Assembly: GCF_947498825.1 (NCBI RefSeq)
Contig: NZ_CANMLV010000015.1
Location: forward strand, 1 to 64,000
From: an uncultured Cedecea sp.
GTDB taxonomy: Bacteria > Pseudomonadota > Gammaproteobacteria > Enterobacterales > Enterobacteriaceae
DNA length: 64,000 nt
Reading direction: 5' to 3'
Of the stretch, positions 38,022 through 47,798 are shown piece by piece. Position 1 is the first letter of the stretch, and each line of letters starts with the position of its first letter. Below the pieces are notes generated by a model. The model saw only the letters and a list, made by a program, of their open reading frames with translations. It did no database searches and was not told the DNA's origin. A program made the position numbers and the translations under genes.

Positions 38022-38059
38022 GAAAATAGCCGCATAACAGGGACGTGTGCGAACACAAA

Positions 38060-38085
38060 AATACCCGGTAATACCGGGTATTTTT
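38060..38085 (+). terminator. Terminator after asr
   Basis: AATACCCGGT (38060-38069), AAT loop, ACCGGGTATT (38073-38082), then T run. It lies 38 bases after asr and just before ydgU. Confidence 0.8.
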
Positions 38086-38097
38086 GGAGACTGATAC

Positions 38098-38181
38098 ATG
38101 TTTCGACGCTATCGCTTTGAGTTTATTTTGGCCCTGCTTATTACCTGTGGCCTAATCGCCTTCATTTTCTGGTTTCGTTAA
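38098..38181 (+). CDS. ydgU: Tiny membrane protein YdgU
   Basis: 27-residue protein starting MFRRYRFEFILALL and ending FIFWFR: a basic start and one hydrophobic helix, the same length and pattern as E. coli YdgU and in the same place between asr and ydgD. GGAGA lies eight bases before ATG. Single-pass inner-membrane protein, function unknown; co-expressed with asr in E. coli by read-through. Confidence 0.85.
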   Translation: MFRRYRFEFILALLITCGLIAFIFWFR

Positions 38182-38266
38182 TCTGAGCAGCAATATTGTT
38201 TTAGCTTTTGTCGGCTCCAGTTTTACCCGCTAGAATAATTAAAAGCCATTGTTTTCAGAGAGTGTT

Positions 38267-39073
38267 ATGCGAAAAAGTCGGGGCTATTTTTGGAGCACAA
38301 TCTGCCTGGTATCCCATCTAGGTACAGCCAATGCTGTCAACAGTGACGCAGAAACAAAGACGCTGTTTTTTGGGAAGGATAACCGTGATCCCGTTACTCA
38401 GACCACCAGTGCGCCCTGGGATGCTATCGGCCAACTGGAAACAGCCAGTGGCAACTTATGCACCGCAACACTGATTGCACCCCATCTGGCTTTAACGGCT
38501 GGGCACTGCCTGCTTGAGGCCCCGGAAGGTAAATATGATGCACCGGTTGTGCTACGTTTTATTTCACACAAAAACCAGTGGCGCTATGAAATCCGTATCA
38601 TTGAAGGCCGGGTTGATAACCGTCTGGCTCATCGTTTAAAAGCCGATGGCGATGGCTGGATTGTTCCCTCCCGTGCGGCCCCCTCTGATTTCGGATTAAT
38701 TGTGCTGCACAATGCACCGCAAGGCATTACGCCCGTTCCCCTGTTTTCAGGAAACAGGCAAGCCTTGAATAAGGCTTTAACAGCAGCAGGTAGCAAAGTC
38801 ACACAAGCGGGTTATCCGGAAGATCACTTAGATGCTTTATATGCTCATAGGGACTGTTTGATAACAGGTTGGTCACAGACATCGGTTTTCTCCCATCAGT
38901 GCAATACCTTACCGGGTGATAGCGGATCGCCATTGATGCTGAAAACACCAGATGGCTGGCAAATTATTGCGATACAAAGTTCAGCCCCTGCTGCCAAAGA
39001 CCGCTATCTTGCCGATAATCGAGCGATTGCGGTCACTGGTTTTCGTGACAAACTGACGGCATTGGTTCAGTGA
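38267..39073 (+). CDS. ydgD: Secreted trypsin-like serine protease YdgD
   Basis: 268 residues from ATG 38267 (GAGAG upstream), six codons inside the longest frame. Signal peptide ends near TANA (residue 24). S1 peptidase fold: catalytic His in LTAGHC, Ser in GDSGSP, and an Asp in the SDFGLIVL segment that fits the charge-relay position. Four Cys could make two disulfides. Periplasmic; substrates unknown. Same neighbours as in E. coli. Confidence 0.88.
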   Translation: MRKSRGYFWSTICLVSHLGTANAVNSDAETKTLFFGKDNRDPVTQTTSAPWDAIGQLETASGNLCTATLIAPHLALTAGHCLLEAPEGKYDAPVVLRFISHKNQWRYEIRIIEGRVDNRLAHRLKADGDGWIVPSRAAPSDFGLIVLHNAPQGITPVPLFSGNRQALNKALTAAGSKVTQAGYPEDHLDALYAHRDCLITGWSQTSVFSHQCNTLPGDSGSPLMLKTPDGWQIIAIQSSAPAAKDRYLADNRAIAVTGFRDKLTALVQ

Positions 39074-39132
39074 TAATTACGCTATTTTTGTCTGAGAGAT
39101 AACGCAATTCAGAATCTCAGACTAAAAATACA

Positions 39133-39146
39133 GTGATTTCAATCAC
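39133..39146. promoter_or_regulatory. CRP-like site upstream of btsT
   Basis: GTGA (39133-39136), six bases, TCAC (39143-39146), in an extended AGTGATTTCAATCACAA context. E. coli btsT (yjiY) expression depends on CRP-cAMP. Confidence 0.6.
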
Positions 39147-39174
39147 AAATTTCGCCTGGTAAATCGCTCAAGTT

Positions 39175-39222
39175 ACCGCTCATTGCTCCTGATAACCGCT
39201 TATTCTTCTCTGTAACCGCTTA
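39175..39222 (+). promoter_or_regulatory. Three BtsR boxes in the btsT promoter
   Basis: ACCGCTCA (39175-39182), ACCGCTTA (39195-39202) and ACCGCTTA (39215-39222), all on one strand with 12-base spacers and a strict 20-bp period. They match the reported BtsR (YehT) motif ACC(G/A)CT(C/T)A, described as direct repeats upstream of E. coli yjiY. A third repeat is present here. About two helical turns per step places all three on one DNA face. Confidence 0.85.
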
Positions 39223-39279
39223 GCAAGTTTCCCCCTTCAGATGAGCTGAATTTGGCATGCTAATGCCACAAAACAGGTC

Positions 39280-39329
39280 CCCTCTCTCACAGCATTCCGA
39301 TAACTCAAATCAGAGAAGAGGGCTTTTTT
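39280..39329 (+). promoter_or_regulatory. Terminator-like hairpin in the btsT 5' untranslated region
   Basis: CCCTCTCTC (39280-39288) pairs with GAG and AGAGGG (39313-39322) with a one-base bulge, followed by CTTTTTT. It lies between the BtsR boxes and the btsT start, so it could attenuate transcription or be a CsrA target. Role inferred. Confidence 0.45.
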
Positions 39330-39353
39330 AGTCTGAAATCAACCAGGTCAACC

Positions 39354-41507
39354 ATGAATAAAAAAACATTATTCAAACATATACCATGGATAATTATCGC
39401 AATTCTGGGTGCTTGCTGTCTGGGTGTTGTTGCCCTCAGACGCGGTGAGCATATCAGTGCATTGTGGATAATTGTCGCATCTGTATCTGTCTATATCGTG
39501 GCATATCGCTATTACAGCCTGTATATCGCCCAAAAAGTCATGAAGCTTGATCCTACGCGCGCAACGCCGGCGGTCATTAATAACGATGGTCTGAACTATG
39601 TCCCGACTAATCGTAACGTGTTATTCGGTCACCACTTTGCTGCCATTGCTGGCGCAGGCCCACTCGTTGGTCCGGTGCTTGCCGCACAGATGGGTTACCT
39701 GCCAGGCGTACTCTGGTTACTGGCTGGTGTGGTTCTGGCGGGTGCGGTACAGGATTTTATGGTGTTATTCATCTCTTCTCGCCGTAATGGAGCTTCGCTG
39801 GGCGAAATCATTAAAGAAGAGATGGGCACTGTCCCGGGTACCATTGCCCTGTTTGGTTGTTTCCTTATCATGATTATTATTCTGGCGGTGCTGGCACTCA
39901 TCGTGGTTAAAGCCTTGGCGGAAAGTCCATGGGGGGTATTTACTGTTTGTTCCACTGTGCCGATTGCCCTCTTTATGGGGATTTATATGCGCTATCTGCG
40001 GCCGGGACGAATCGGTGAAGTTTCGGTTATTGGCATTGTGTTACTGGTAGCTTCTATCTGGTTCGGCGGCGTTATTGCCCATGACCCATACTGGGGCCCT
40101 GCTCTGACCTTTAAAGATACCACCATCACCTTCACCTTAATTGGCTATGCTTTTGTTTCTGCACTATTGCCGGTATGGCTGATTCTTGCTCCACGTGATT
40201 ATCTGGCTACTTTCCTGAAAATCGGCGTTATCGTCGGTCTGGCAATTGGTATTGTGATTCTGAACCCAGAATTAAAAATGCCAGCCCTGACTCAGTATGT
40301 TGATGGTAGCGGCCCATTATGGAAAGGTGCCCTGTTCCCGTTCCTGTTTATTACTATTGCTTGTGGTGCGGTTTCTGGCTTCCATGCCCTGATTGCCTCC
40401 GGGACCACACCGAAACTGCTGGCCTGTGAAACTGATGCCCGCTTTATTGGCTACGGTGCCATGTTGATGGAGTCCTTTGTCGCTATTATGGCCTTAGTTG
40501 CTGCATCTATCATTGAGCCGGGTCTCTATTTCGCGATGAACACGCCTCCTGCTGGTCTGGGTATTACCATGCCTAACCTGCATGAACTGGGCGGTGAAAA
40601 TGCACCAATGATCCTCGCACAGTTAAAAGATGTCACCGTTCATGCTGCAGCGACTGTCAGCTCCTGGGGCTTTGTTATTTCGCCTGAGCAGATCCTGCAA
40701 ACAGCGAAAGACATTGGTGAACCTTCTGTCCTGAACCGTGCCGGTGGCGCGCCCACCCTGGCTGTTGGTATTGCACACGTCTTCCATCAGATTATGCCGC
40801 TGGCTGATATGGGCTTCTGGTATCACTTCGGTATTCTGTTTGAAGCACTGTTTATTCTGACCGCGCTGGATGCAGGAACCCGTTCCGGCCGCTTTATGCT
40901 GCAAGACTTACTGGGCAACTTCGTTCCCTTCCTGAAAAAAACGGATTCATGGATTGCTGGCGTTATTGGCACTGCAGGTTGTGTCGGTCTGTGGGGTTAT
41001 CTGCTGTATCAAGGTGTGGTTGATCCACTGGGTGGCGTTAAGAGCCTGTGGCCACTGTTTGGTATCTCAAACCAGATGCTGGCAGCCGTCGCACTTATCC
41101 TGGCAACGGTAGTTCTGGTGAAAATGAAACGTACTCAGTACGTCTGGGTAACCTTAACCCCTGCTATCTGGCTGCTCCTTTGCACTACCTGGGCACTGGC
41201 ACTGAAACTGTTCAGCAACAATGAGAAAATGGAAGGCTTCTTCTACATGGCCAACCAGTATAACGAGAAGATTGCCAATGCTGGCGCAGAAGCGACAGCC
41301 GCTCAGTTAGCAGACATGAAGCATATTGTGATTAACAACTACACTAACGCCGGTTTGAGTATTCTCTTCCTGTTTGTGGTGTACAGCATCATCTTCTATG
41401 GCATTCGTACTTATCTGAAAGCACGAAACACGGACAAGCCAACGGATACCGAAACGCCATATGTACCGGTGCCGAAAGAAGGGATTAAAATCTCCTCTGG
41501 TCACTAA
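39354..41507 (+). CDS. btsT: Pyruvate/H+ symporter BtsT (YjiY)
   Basis: 717-residue CstA-family transporter with about 18 membrane helices. The sequence follows E. coli BtsT closely from RRGEHISALWI to the C-terminal TPYVPVPKEGIKISS, so it is BtsT and not the 701-residue CstA. BtsT is the high-affinity pyruvate importer induced by BtsSR when external pyruvate is sensed. The promoter carries three BtsR boxes and a CRP-like site. A weak AGG is the only ribosome-binding site before ATG 39354. yjiA lies downstream, but yjiX was not found between them. Confidence 0.95.
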   Translation: MNKKTLFKHIPWIIIAILGACCLGVVALRRGEHISALWIIVASVSVYIVAYRYYSLYIAQKVMKLDPTRATPAVINNDGLNYVPTNRNVLFGHHFAAIAGAGPLVGPVLAAQMGYLPGVLWLLAGVVLAGAVQDFMVLFISSRRNGASLGEIIKEEMGTVPGTIALFGCFLIMIIILAVLALIVVKALAESPWGVFTVCSTVPIALFMGIYMRYLRPGRIGEVSVIGIVLLVASIWFGGVIAHDPYWGPALTFKDTTITFTLIGYAFVSALLPVWLILAPRDYLATFLKIGVIVGLAIGIVILNPELKMPALTQYVDGSGPLWKGALFPFLFITIACGAVSGFHALIASGTTPKLLACETDARFIGYGAMLMESFVAIMALVAASIIEPGLYFAMNTPPAGLGITMPNLHELGGENAPMILAQLKDVTVHAAATVSSWGFVISPEQILQTAKDIGEPSVLNRAGGAPTLAVGIAHVFHQIMPLADMGFWYHFGILFEALFILTALDAGTRSGRFMLQDLLGNFVPFLKKTDSWIAGVIGTAGCVGLWGYLLYQGVVDPLGGVKSLWPLFGISNQMLAAVALILATVVLVKMKRTQYVWVTLTPAIWLLLCTTWALALKLFSNNEKMEGFFYMANQYNEKIANAGAEATAAQLADMKHIVINNYTNAGLSILFLFVVYSIIFYGIRTYLKARNTDKPTDTETPYVPVPKEGIKISSGH

Positions 41508-41888
41508 CCCCCACATTATAACGTCCAAAAATGCGCTGAGAGATCCTCATAAATCAGCGCTAACAAACCAGTGCCCTACTCTTAAAGGTATTGGTGACAT
41601 GATTAAGAATAGTGTTCATCACTGTTCATTTTAAAATTAGCGGAGTATGTCGCAAGATATACTCCACTAATGTCTCAACAATAAAATAGCGTCCACTGAT
41701 TTAATATCACTAACCTAACCTTATATCGTAAATTTAATTTCTTATTTTCAACACCATAGATAATGAATTATCAATCTATTGTACTCAGTGTTGCCAGCAG
41801 ACCAAATATCAATATCAGAACAATGAAAAATAGTACATCCTTAAAAATAGGATGATAAAAATGTCGGACGACGAAATACATCAGATAA
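41508..41888. other. Spacer after btsT with a strong hairpin
   Basis: TTAGCGGAGTAT (41637-41648) pairs with ATACTCCACTAA (41659-41670) with one mismatch. GCGCTGA (41533-41539) and TCAGCGC also pair shortly after btsT. Otherwise AT-rich with no gene; yjiX, which follows btsT in E. coli, is absent. Confidence 0.5.
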
Positions 41889-42236
41889 TTAATTATGCTT
41901 TAGATCATTATTGACAGCCAATGGAGATGCAGGGGAAGCAACAACCCATTGTTTAGTTGGGCTACCCAGCACAATCAACTCACTTGTTCCTGATAAAGTA
42001 TATGCTTCATCATATACATATACCTTGGAATCAAATGTCGCATTGGATGTTATATATATAATTCCACCGGCAAGTGGCACTTCATCTGGAATGTAAATGT
42101 TCGGAGGCCAATGTCCGTTGTATACCTTAATATGAATATAGCTATTTTTTACTAACGCTTCTCTCAGTTGCTCTTTGGTTACATCTTCACGGTTCTCATA
42201 TTCCAGCTCTACAAAGTACTCATTGACAGCATTCAT
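41889..42236 (-). CDS. Unknown 115-aa protein inserted between btsT and yjiA
   Basis: Starts at ATG 42236 after a very good GAGGTG site. Acidic N-terminal part (MNAVNEYFVELEYENRED) then a probable beta-rich domain (IYITSNATFDSKVYVYDEAY, SELIVLGSP). No signal peptide or membrane helix, no Cys. I do not recognise a family. Surrounded by AT-rich non-coding DNA and in the opposite direction to btsT and yjiA, so it appears to be a recent insertion into the btsT-yjiX-yjiA region. The beta-rich composition recalls surface- or sugar-binding domains, but that is only an impression. Confidence 0.6.
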   Translation of the reverse strand: MNAVNEYFVELEYENREDVTKEQLREALVKNSYIHIKVYNGHWPPNIYIPDEVPLAGGIIYITSNATFDSKVYVYDEAYTLSGTSELIVLGSPTKQWVVASPASPLAVNNDLKHN

Positions 42237-42971
42237 AATTCACCTCTTTTTTTTAAAATTAACACATATAATTCAACTGACTATGAAGACTTTCTCTCGT
42301 CACAGCCTGTCTGGTGCCGCCATAATCCTGAAGACGAAAAGAACATTAATACTCAACGTTGAAATATACACACTCTAATATATTAAATATTATTAAGAAT
42401 GTGCGTTGGATATTCTTGATAGCGACATCAACACAATAAACAGATACTTTTTCCAATCAATACACTTTTAAACGAAATACGATCGAGATGAAGTTACACA
42501 AGAGACAATTAAGCATGTGACATTTTTTTTGGGATGTTTACCCCATCATAAAACCTTGTTCAACAGTTCGGCCGCTCAGATTACCACCGGGTCAGGAAAA
42601 TGAAGGTGGATAAATATCTTATTTCTACCCCATGCTTTTTGTCGCAAGCTACTTTTAATATTTTTTACAATGAACAAAGCAGGAAAAGATAAAAATTCCG
42701 GAAGTCACAGCCGTAAGCGTTCAGAACTTTGAGTGAAGCAAGGGATATTACAGAGTGACTTTCATATACCTTTCAGCAATGAGGGACGGGATTAACAGTA
42801 AATCCTGCTATGGTATACCAGAAAAGAGAACCCCAAAAAATGCCGTTACTTAACGCACGATGTTCAATACCATCCAGACAGGTCTGTGATATCCTGTAAA
42901 AATTATTTCCGCGAACATTATTGGTAATGATAGTGACGAGGGAATATGTTGTTACTAAAAGGAATAATCTC
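42237..42971. other. Spacer between unknown gene and yjiA
   Basis: About 735 bases without a supported gene. Short frames here lack ribosome-binding sites or are shadows. The AAAGGAATAATCTC before yjiA is its ribosome-binding site. Possibly leftover DNA from the event that separated btsT and yjiA. Confidence 0.4.
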
Positions 42972-43934
42972 ATGACCCCGATTGCGGTAACCGTACTAAC
43001 CGGTTTTCTTGGTGCAGGAAAAACCACCCTGTTACGACATATTCTCCATACACAGCAAGACTACAAAATTGCTGTTATTGAGAATGAATTTGGTGAAACG
43101 CCTATTGATAATCAGCTTATTGGTGAGCGTGCAACTCGTATTACCACCCTGACGAATGGCTGTATCTGTTGCACCCGCTCTGGTGAGCTGGAAGCAGCGC
43201 TGCTTGATTTACTCGACAGTCTGGACAAAGGTGAAGTACAGTTTGACAGGCTGATGATTGAATGTACTGGTATGGCCGATCCCGGCCCTATTTTGCAGGC
43301 GTTTTTTGCCCATGAAGTTATCTGCGAAAGGTATCTGTTAGATGGCGTTATTACCCTGGTCGATGCGGTTCATGCTATGTCGCAGCTGGATAAATTTCCG
43401 CTAGCCCAGTCGCAAATTGGCTATGCCGATCGTATTCTGCTGACAAAAACCGATGTCGCTGCTGATACCACGGCTTTAACTGAGCGCCTGCAACGTATTA
43501 ATGCCAGAGCCCCAATATATACCATGGTCCAGGGGAATATTGACCCTCAGCTACTGTTTAATACCCGCGGTTTTATGCTGGAAGAAGATATTATTCCGGC
43601 CAAACCGCTGTTTCATCGCATTGCGCCTTCACATAACACCGTTTCTTCCATCGTAGTAGAATTTGACTATCCCGTAGCGCTGGGTGCTATTTCTGCGGTG
43701 ATGGAAGAGCTACTGCTCAGTTTTGCCGATAATCTGATGCGTTATAAAGGCATGCTCTGGATAGAAGATCAGCCCGCTCGTTTGTTGTTCCAGGGCGTTC
43801 AGCGCCTCTATAGCGCAGATTGGGACAGACCCTGGCAGTCAGATGAAACACCACACAGTGTGATGGTGTTTATTGGCCAGGCGCTACCAGAGGAGGAGAT
43901 TCGCGCTGCTTTTGACCGTCTGCGTCCGGCCTGA
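42972..43934 (+). CDS. yjiA: COG0523 GTPase YjiA
   Basis: 320 residues from ATG 42972 (AAGGA eight bases upstream). P-loop GFLGAGKTTLL (9-19), metal-binding GCICCTR near 65-70, switch motif ECTGMADP, and guanine-binding TKTD. C-terminal CobW_C domain. Member of the G3E metal-homeostasis GTPases; E. coli YjiA binds zinc and hydrolyses GTP. Ends 13 bases from the convergent btsR stop. Confidence 0.94.
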   Translation: MTPIAVTVLTGFLGAGKTTLLRHILHTQQDYKIAVIENEFGETPIDNQLIGERATRITTLTNGCICCTRSGELEAALLDLLDSLDKGEVQFDRLMIECTGMADPGPILQAFFAHEVICERYLLDGVITLVDAVHAMSQLDKFPLAQSQIGYADRILLTKTDVAADTTALTERLQRINARAPIYTMVQGNIDPQLLFNTRGFMLEEDIIPAKPLFHRIAPSHNTVSSIVVEFDYPVALGAISAVMEELLLSFADNLMRYKGMLWIEDQPARLLFQGVQRLYSADWDRPWQSDETPHSVMVFIGQALPEEEIRAAFDRLRPA

Positions 43935-43947
43935 TCCGCGGCACGAT

Positions 43948-44661
43948 CTATAACCCTACCGTCTCTTTCAACGTTTTCAAATAGCGACGACTGACCGGAA
44001 CAATTTGACCATCGCGCAGTAACAGTTCCGCCTGATCTTCCAGGCGGATCTCTTTCAGGTAATTCATATTGACCAGATACTGCCGGTGACAACGTAACAA
44101 AGAAGTGCGTGTTTCCAGCGTTCGTAGGGTTAGCTCGGTAAAACTTTCCTGTCCGTCCTTGTTGGTAACATACACACCGCCTATCCGGCTGCTGACAAAA
44201 GCAACATCTTCCAGCTGTAACAACCAGATTCGATTACTGCTGATACAAGGAATAAACTTCAGTGGTTGCTGATACTGTGAAAGCTGGGTGATATCTTGAG
44301 TTTGCTGGCCTATGCGTAACCTTTCCAGCGTTTTCTGTAACCTGGCTGGCTGAATAGGTTTGAGTAAATAGTCAAAGGCGCATTGTTCAAAGGCTTGTAA
44401 CGCGTACTCTTCAAAAGCAGTAAGAAAAACAATATGAGGCCGATGCTGCCTGTCAAGCATGCCCACCATTTCCAGACCGCTAATTCTTGGCATTTGAATA
44501 TCAAGAAAGACAATATCGGGGCGAATTTTATGGATCATGCCGATAGCCTCAATAGCATTGGCACACTCACCGACTATCTCTATATCACTTTCATCCTGCA
44601 ATTGTAGACGTAAATTTTCCAGCGCCAGTGGCTCATCGTCAACGAGTAACACTCTTAACAT
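43948..44661 (-). CDS. btsR: LytTR response regulator BtsR (YehT)
   Basis: 237 residues. Receiver domain with DDE at 8-10, phospho-acceptor Asp in VFLDIQMPR (about 54) and Lys in LLKPIQP. C-terminal LytTR DNA-binding domain (about 135-237; [24 protein letters not shown]). Overlaps btsS by 7 bp, so the two are translated together. Its predicted target boxes lie upstream of btsT only 5 kb away. Near-identical layout to E. coli YehT. Confidence 0.94.
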   Translation of the reverse strand: MLRVLLVDDEPLALENLRLQLQDESDIEIVGECANAIEAIGMIHKIRPDIVFLDIQMPRISGLEMVGMLDRQHRPHIVFLTAFEEYALQAFEQCAFDYLLKPIQPARLQKTLERLRIGQQTQDITQLSQYQQPLKFIPCISSNRIWLLQLEDVAFVSSRIGGVYVTNKDGQESFTELTLRTLETRTSLLRCHRQYLVNMNYLKEIRLEDQAELLLRDGQIVPVSRRYLKTLKETVGL

Positions 44662-46361
44662 GCAGTTTCTCCAGTCGGTAGATGTAGCGTCACTCGGGTA
44701 AAATAGTCAGGATCACAACTGACAGAAATACCGTAGTCGTCGCCAAAACGGGCTCGCAAACGCTTATCCACTAAACTCATTCCTAATCCTCCCTCTGAAT
44801 TCGTGCAGGTATTGCTACCACTCTGCTGGTAAAGCCCGGCATTATCCTCCACTTCAATAATGACACCATCATGTTGTCGATAAGCACGGATAACAATATT
44901 ACCCTTACTTAATAACTGGGATGTTCCGTGTTTAATCGCATTCTCCACTAATGGTTGCAGGGTAAAAGCAGGGAGTTTCTGAAAATAGAATTCATCCGGA
45001 ACCTGTAAATCAACCTTAAGCTGGGTCGGGAAGCGGGCGAGTTCAATTTGCAGATAAGCATTGACATGTTCAAGTTCTTCCGCGAGCGTCACAATTTCTG
45101 CTGAACGCTTGAGGTTCTTACGGAAAAAGGTCGAAAGGTACTGTACTAACTGCCCTGCTTTATCGCTATCTTTACGAATGACCGCCAGTAAGGTATTCAG
45201 GGCATTAAATAAGAAATGCGGGTTGACTTGAGCATGTAATAACTTAATTTCTGACTGCGCTAACAGGGCTTTTTGCCTCTCAAATTTCCCGGCCAGGATT
45301 TGGGCCGATAATAGCTGGGCAATACCTTCCCCTAACGTACGGTTGATTGAGCTAAATAGCCGGTTACGCACTTCATAGAGTTTGATAGTACCAATCACAC
45401 GACTATTTTCCCCTCGTAAAGGGATAACCAGAGTTGAGCCTAACTTACAGTTGGCATGCAGTGAACAACGATAAGGTAGTTCATTGCCATCGGCATAGAC
45501 GACCTCGTCATTTTCAATTGCCCGCCAGGTATATTGCGAATTGATAGAGCGCCCGGCTAAATGATGATCTTCACCAATACCCGTAAAGGCCAACAATTTT
45601 TCTCTGTCGGTGATCGCCACCGCGCCAATATCAAGCTCTTTTAACAGTACCTGAGCTACTTTCATACTGTTCTCTTCATTAAAACCCTGGCGTAGTATCC
45701 CTTCAGTTGAAGCCGCTACTTTTAATGCTGTTGCTGAGAATGCCGAGGTATATTTTTCAAACATGGCGCGCTTGTCGAGCAAAATGCGCATAAACATCGC
45801 CGCCCCGACGGTATTGGTTACGATCATCGGCGCAGCAATATTACTGACCAGATTGACGGCACTATCGAAAGGACGGGCAATCAGAACGATAATCACCATT
45901 TGCAGAATTTCCGCGGCGAAGGTCACCGCTCCTGCTACCAGCGGATTAAACAGTTTATCGGTTCGACCGCGCTTAACCAGAATACTGTGTACCAGTCCGC
46001 CCATTAATCCCTCAGCAATCGTCGAAACCATACAGCTCAGTGCTGTCATTCCGCCCATGGAATAGCGATGGATACCACCGGTCAACCCGACCAGCCCACC
46101 CACAACCGGCCCGCCCAGCAACCCGCTCATAACAGCACCAATAGCCCGCGTATTGGCAATAGAGTCTTCTATATGCAGGCCAAAATAGGTTCCCATAATG
46201 CAAAAAATGGAGAAGGTGATGTAACACAACAATTTGTGGGGTAAGCGAACCGTAACCTGTACTAGCGGGATAAATAACCGTGTTTTGCTCATCAACCAGG
46301 CAATCACCAAAAACACGCACATTTGCTGTAGCAACAATAAAACTAGATTAAACTCATACAT
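44655..46361 (-). CDS. btsS: Pyruvate-sensing histidine kinase BtsS (YehU)
   Basis: 568 residues from ATG 46361, which gives [15 protein letters not shown] as in E. coli; the 38-codon upstream extension is rejected. N-terminal 5TM-Lyt domain (about 1-180), GAF domain (about 210-340) and a LytS-type kinase with [16 protein letters not shown] phospho-His segment and ATPase motifs ENAIKHG and [12 protein letters not shown]. BtsS binds external pyruvate with high affinity and phosphorylates BtsR. Confidence 0.94.
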   Translation of the reverse strand: MYEFNLVLLLLQQMCVFLVIAWLMSKTRLFIPLVQVTVRLPHKLLCYITFSIFCIMGTYFGLHIEDSIANTRAIGAVMSGLLGGPVVGGLVGLTGGIHRYSMGGMTALSCMVSTIAEGLMGGLVHSILVKRGRTDKLFNPLVAGAVTFAAEILQMVIIVLIARPFDSAVNLVSNIAAPMIVTNTVGAAMFMRILLDKRAMFEKYTSAFSATALKVAASTEGILRQGFNEENSMKVAQVLLKELDIGAVAITDREKLLAFTGIGEDHHLAGRSINSQYTWRAIENDEVVYADGNELPYRCSLHANCKLGSTLVIPLRGENSRVIGTIKLYEVRNRLFSSINRTLGEGIAQLLSAQILAGKFERQKALLAQSEIKLLHAQVNPHFLFNALNTLLAVIRKDSDKAGQLVQYLSTFFRKNLKRSAEIVTLAEELEHVNAYLQIELARFPTQLKVDLQVPDEFYFQKLPAFTLQPLVENAIKHGTSQLLSKGNIVIRAYRQHDGVIIEVEDNAGLYQQSGSNTCTNSEGGLGMSLVDKRLRARFGDDYGISVSCDPDYFTRVTLHLPTGETAC

Positions 46362-46690
46362 TCTTAGATTTCCGCAACTCAACAAGTCATGCCGGTTATT
46401 GAACAAAATGTTGACGCATGGGCTGAACGTGGTGTTAAAGCGCAGGGTCTGACAACATATAATGCAATACAGCATTTATCTGTACTGTCTGAGTGCTTAT
46501 TGTATTGCAGTTTGCGGTGAGGATACACAGAGATTATGCAGTCCGTTCCCAGTAACAGGCTGAAGTTCCGGGTCTTACACTATTGACTGGCAACAATTTC
46601 AGTATCCCCAGAAACAGCGAGCCATAGCTCCCGGGCGATACAGGATGTATAGCGCCGCGAGGGATTCAAATAATAACCGCTGGTTTTAAG
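46362..46690. other. Spacer upstream of btsS
   Basis: 329 bases holding the btsS promoter region. No ACC(G/A)CT(C/T)A pair and no gene was seen. Confidence 0.4.
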
Positions 46691-46897
46691 CTAGACCGTC
46701 TGGGCATCAGCAACCCGCTCCATCTCGCCATCGACAACCACCAGCAGTTCGTTAAATTCCGGATGGTATTCATCAGGGAGCCTCTTTGCACCCATTTTAA
46801 TCAGTTTAATCGTCGCCGTTCCCACTGCACCGAGCCGACGGGATAGCCATACCTCAAGAAATGCCTGTGCCAGCAAAGATAAGTTACCCGTACTCAT
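46691..46897 (-). CDS. Small unknown protein (68 aa)
   Basis: ATG 46897 has a good AAGGATCTTT site. The product starts MSTGNLSLLAQAFLEVWLSR and is probably helical, with an acidic C-terminal half (GEMERVADAQTV). No signal peptide or membrane segment. I do not recognise it; a small regulator or antitoxin is possible. It begins a short accessory stretch running to the integrase remnant. Confidence 0.45.
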   Translation of the reverse strand: MSTGNLSLLAQAFLEVWLSRRLGAVGTATIKLIKMGAKRLPDEYHPEFNELLVVVDGEMERVADAQTV

Positions 46898-47109
46898 AAA
46901 GATCCTTAATAGTTATACTGCGCCGGAAGTCGCGTGAATGATTGAAGGTATAACCTGATTATTGACGGGTACAAATTCAGGTTAAAGCTAAACTATGCTG
47001 AACGGTGAATAACGCCGAGGTCAAAACCAGACGTGGCTCTTGCCAGGTAATAAAAAGTGGACAGCAGATGTAAAAGACATAGTACTCAAAAAATATTATC
47101 CTTCCGGAA

Positions 47110-47224
47110 TATACCCAAAATAATTCGAGCTGCTTGTAGGCGCCCGGTTCTGCCTGTCAATGCGCATAGATAAACTCTGTGATTCGGCGGAAATACTCGA
47201 GCGACTTGAAGAATAACGGGTATA
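47110..47224. repeat. Dispersed TATACCC...GGGTATA repeat, copy 4 (long form)
   Basis: 115 bp, the reverse orientation of copy 1. It shares the interior (GGCGCC, ATAGATAAACTCTGTGATTC) and the AAAATAATTCGAG and GACTTGAAG arms. Lies just upstream of an exported unknown protein. Confidence 0.75.
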
Positions 47225-47267
47225 TGCGCATGCCATTTAAGCGCCACTTTATATATGGAAATAAATC

Positions 47268-47798
47268 ATGAAAAAAAACATTATGGCAGCAACCATTTTA
47301 TTTATCAGCAGTCATGCTATTGCCGATCTGCAAGTTTTTATCAGCCCACCAACATGGATTATGAGGTCATCTACAACTAAGAATATAGAAGAGTATTTAT
47401 CTGACATAAAATACAATCAATCATTTATCGCAGATGACGCGATGACAAATGAGATAAAAAAATTCACAAACAGATATAGAGAAGTTTTAAAAAAAAAGAT
47501 ATCTACTAAAATTGACACGAAAAACACAGGGAATGCAAAAACAATATGTGAAATATTAATTGCCACCGCGAAATCCCCTATTCAAGACAAATCACCTCCA
47601 GAAATTTTGTTATGGAGGGATGAAGCTGATAATCAGTCAGAACTTTGCATTATTACATCCCAAAAAATACAAACATTATTAGATGAAGATATCTCATTAA
47701 AGTATCCCAGAAAGTTAAAAGAAAGAGGTGTGTATGGGATTCGTATGATTTTTGTGTTCGACGGAGAGAAACAATCATCTCAGTCTCTAACCCACTAA
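47268..47798 (+). CDS. AT-rich exported protein of unknown function
   Basis: 176 residues. Signal peptide MKKNIMAATILFISSHAIA (cleavage near 19). The mature part is lysine-rich with two Cys (TICEILIAT, ELCIITSQ) that could pair, and a possible coiled stretch (residues 55-80). No family recognised. Base composition is clearly AT-richer than the neighbouring housekeeping genes, and it sits among a repeat and a phage integrase remnant, suggesting horizontal gain. Confidence 0.6.
   Translation: MKKNIMAATILFISSHAIADLQVFISPPTWIMRSSTTKNIEEYLSDIKYNQSFIADDAMTNEIKKFTNRYREVLKKKISTKIDTKNTGNAKTICEILIATAKSPIQDKSPPEILLWRDEADNQSELCIITSQKIQTLLDEDISLKYPRKLKERGVYGIRMIFVFDGEKQSSQSLTH

Noticed and set aside
39354-41507. 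Annotation as CstA
   Set aside because: Length (717) and N- and C-terminal sequences match BtsT (YjiY), and BtsR boxes precede it. CstA is 701 residues and differs in these parts.
42168-42378. Two overlapping plus-strand frames near the unknown 115-aa gene
   Set aside because: No ribosome-binding sites, and partly the shadow of the minus-strand gene that has a strong one.
46364-46475. 38-codon N-terminal extension of BtsS
   Set aside because: Not present in E. coli BtsS, Cys-rich and low quality. The conserved start is MYEFNLV.
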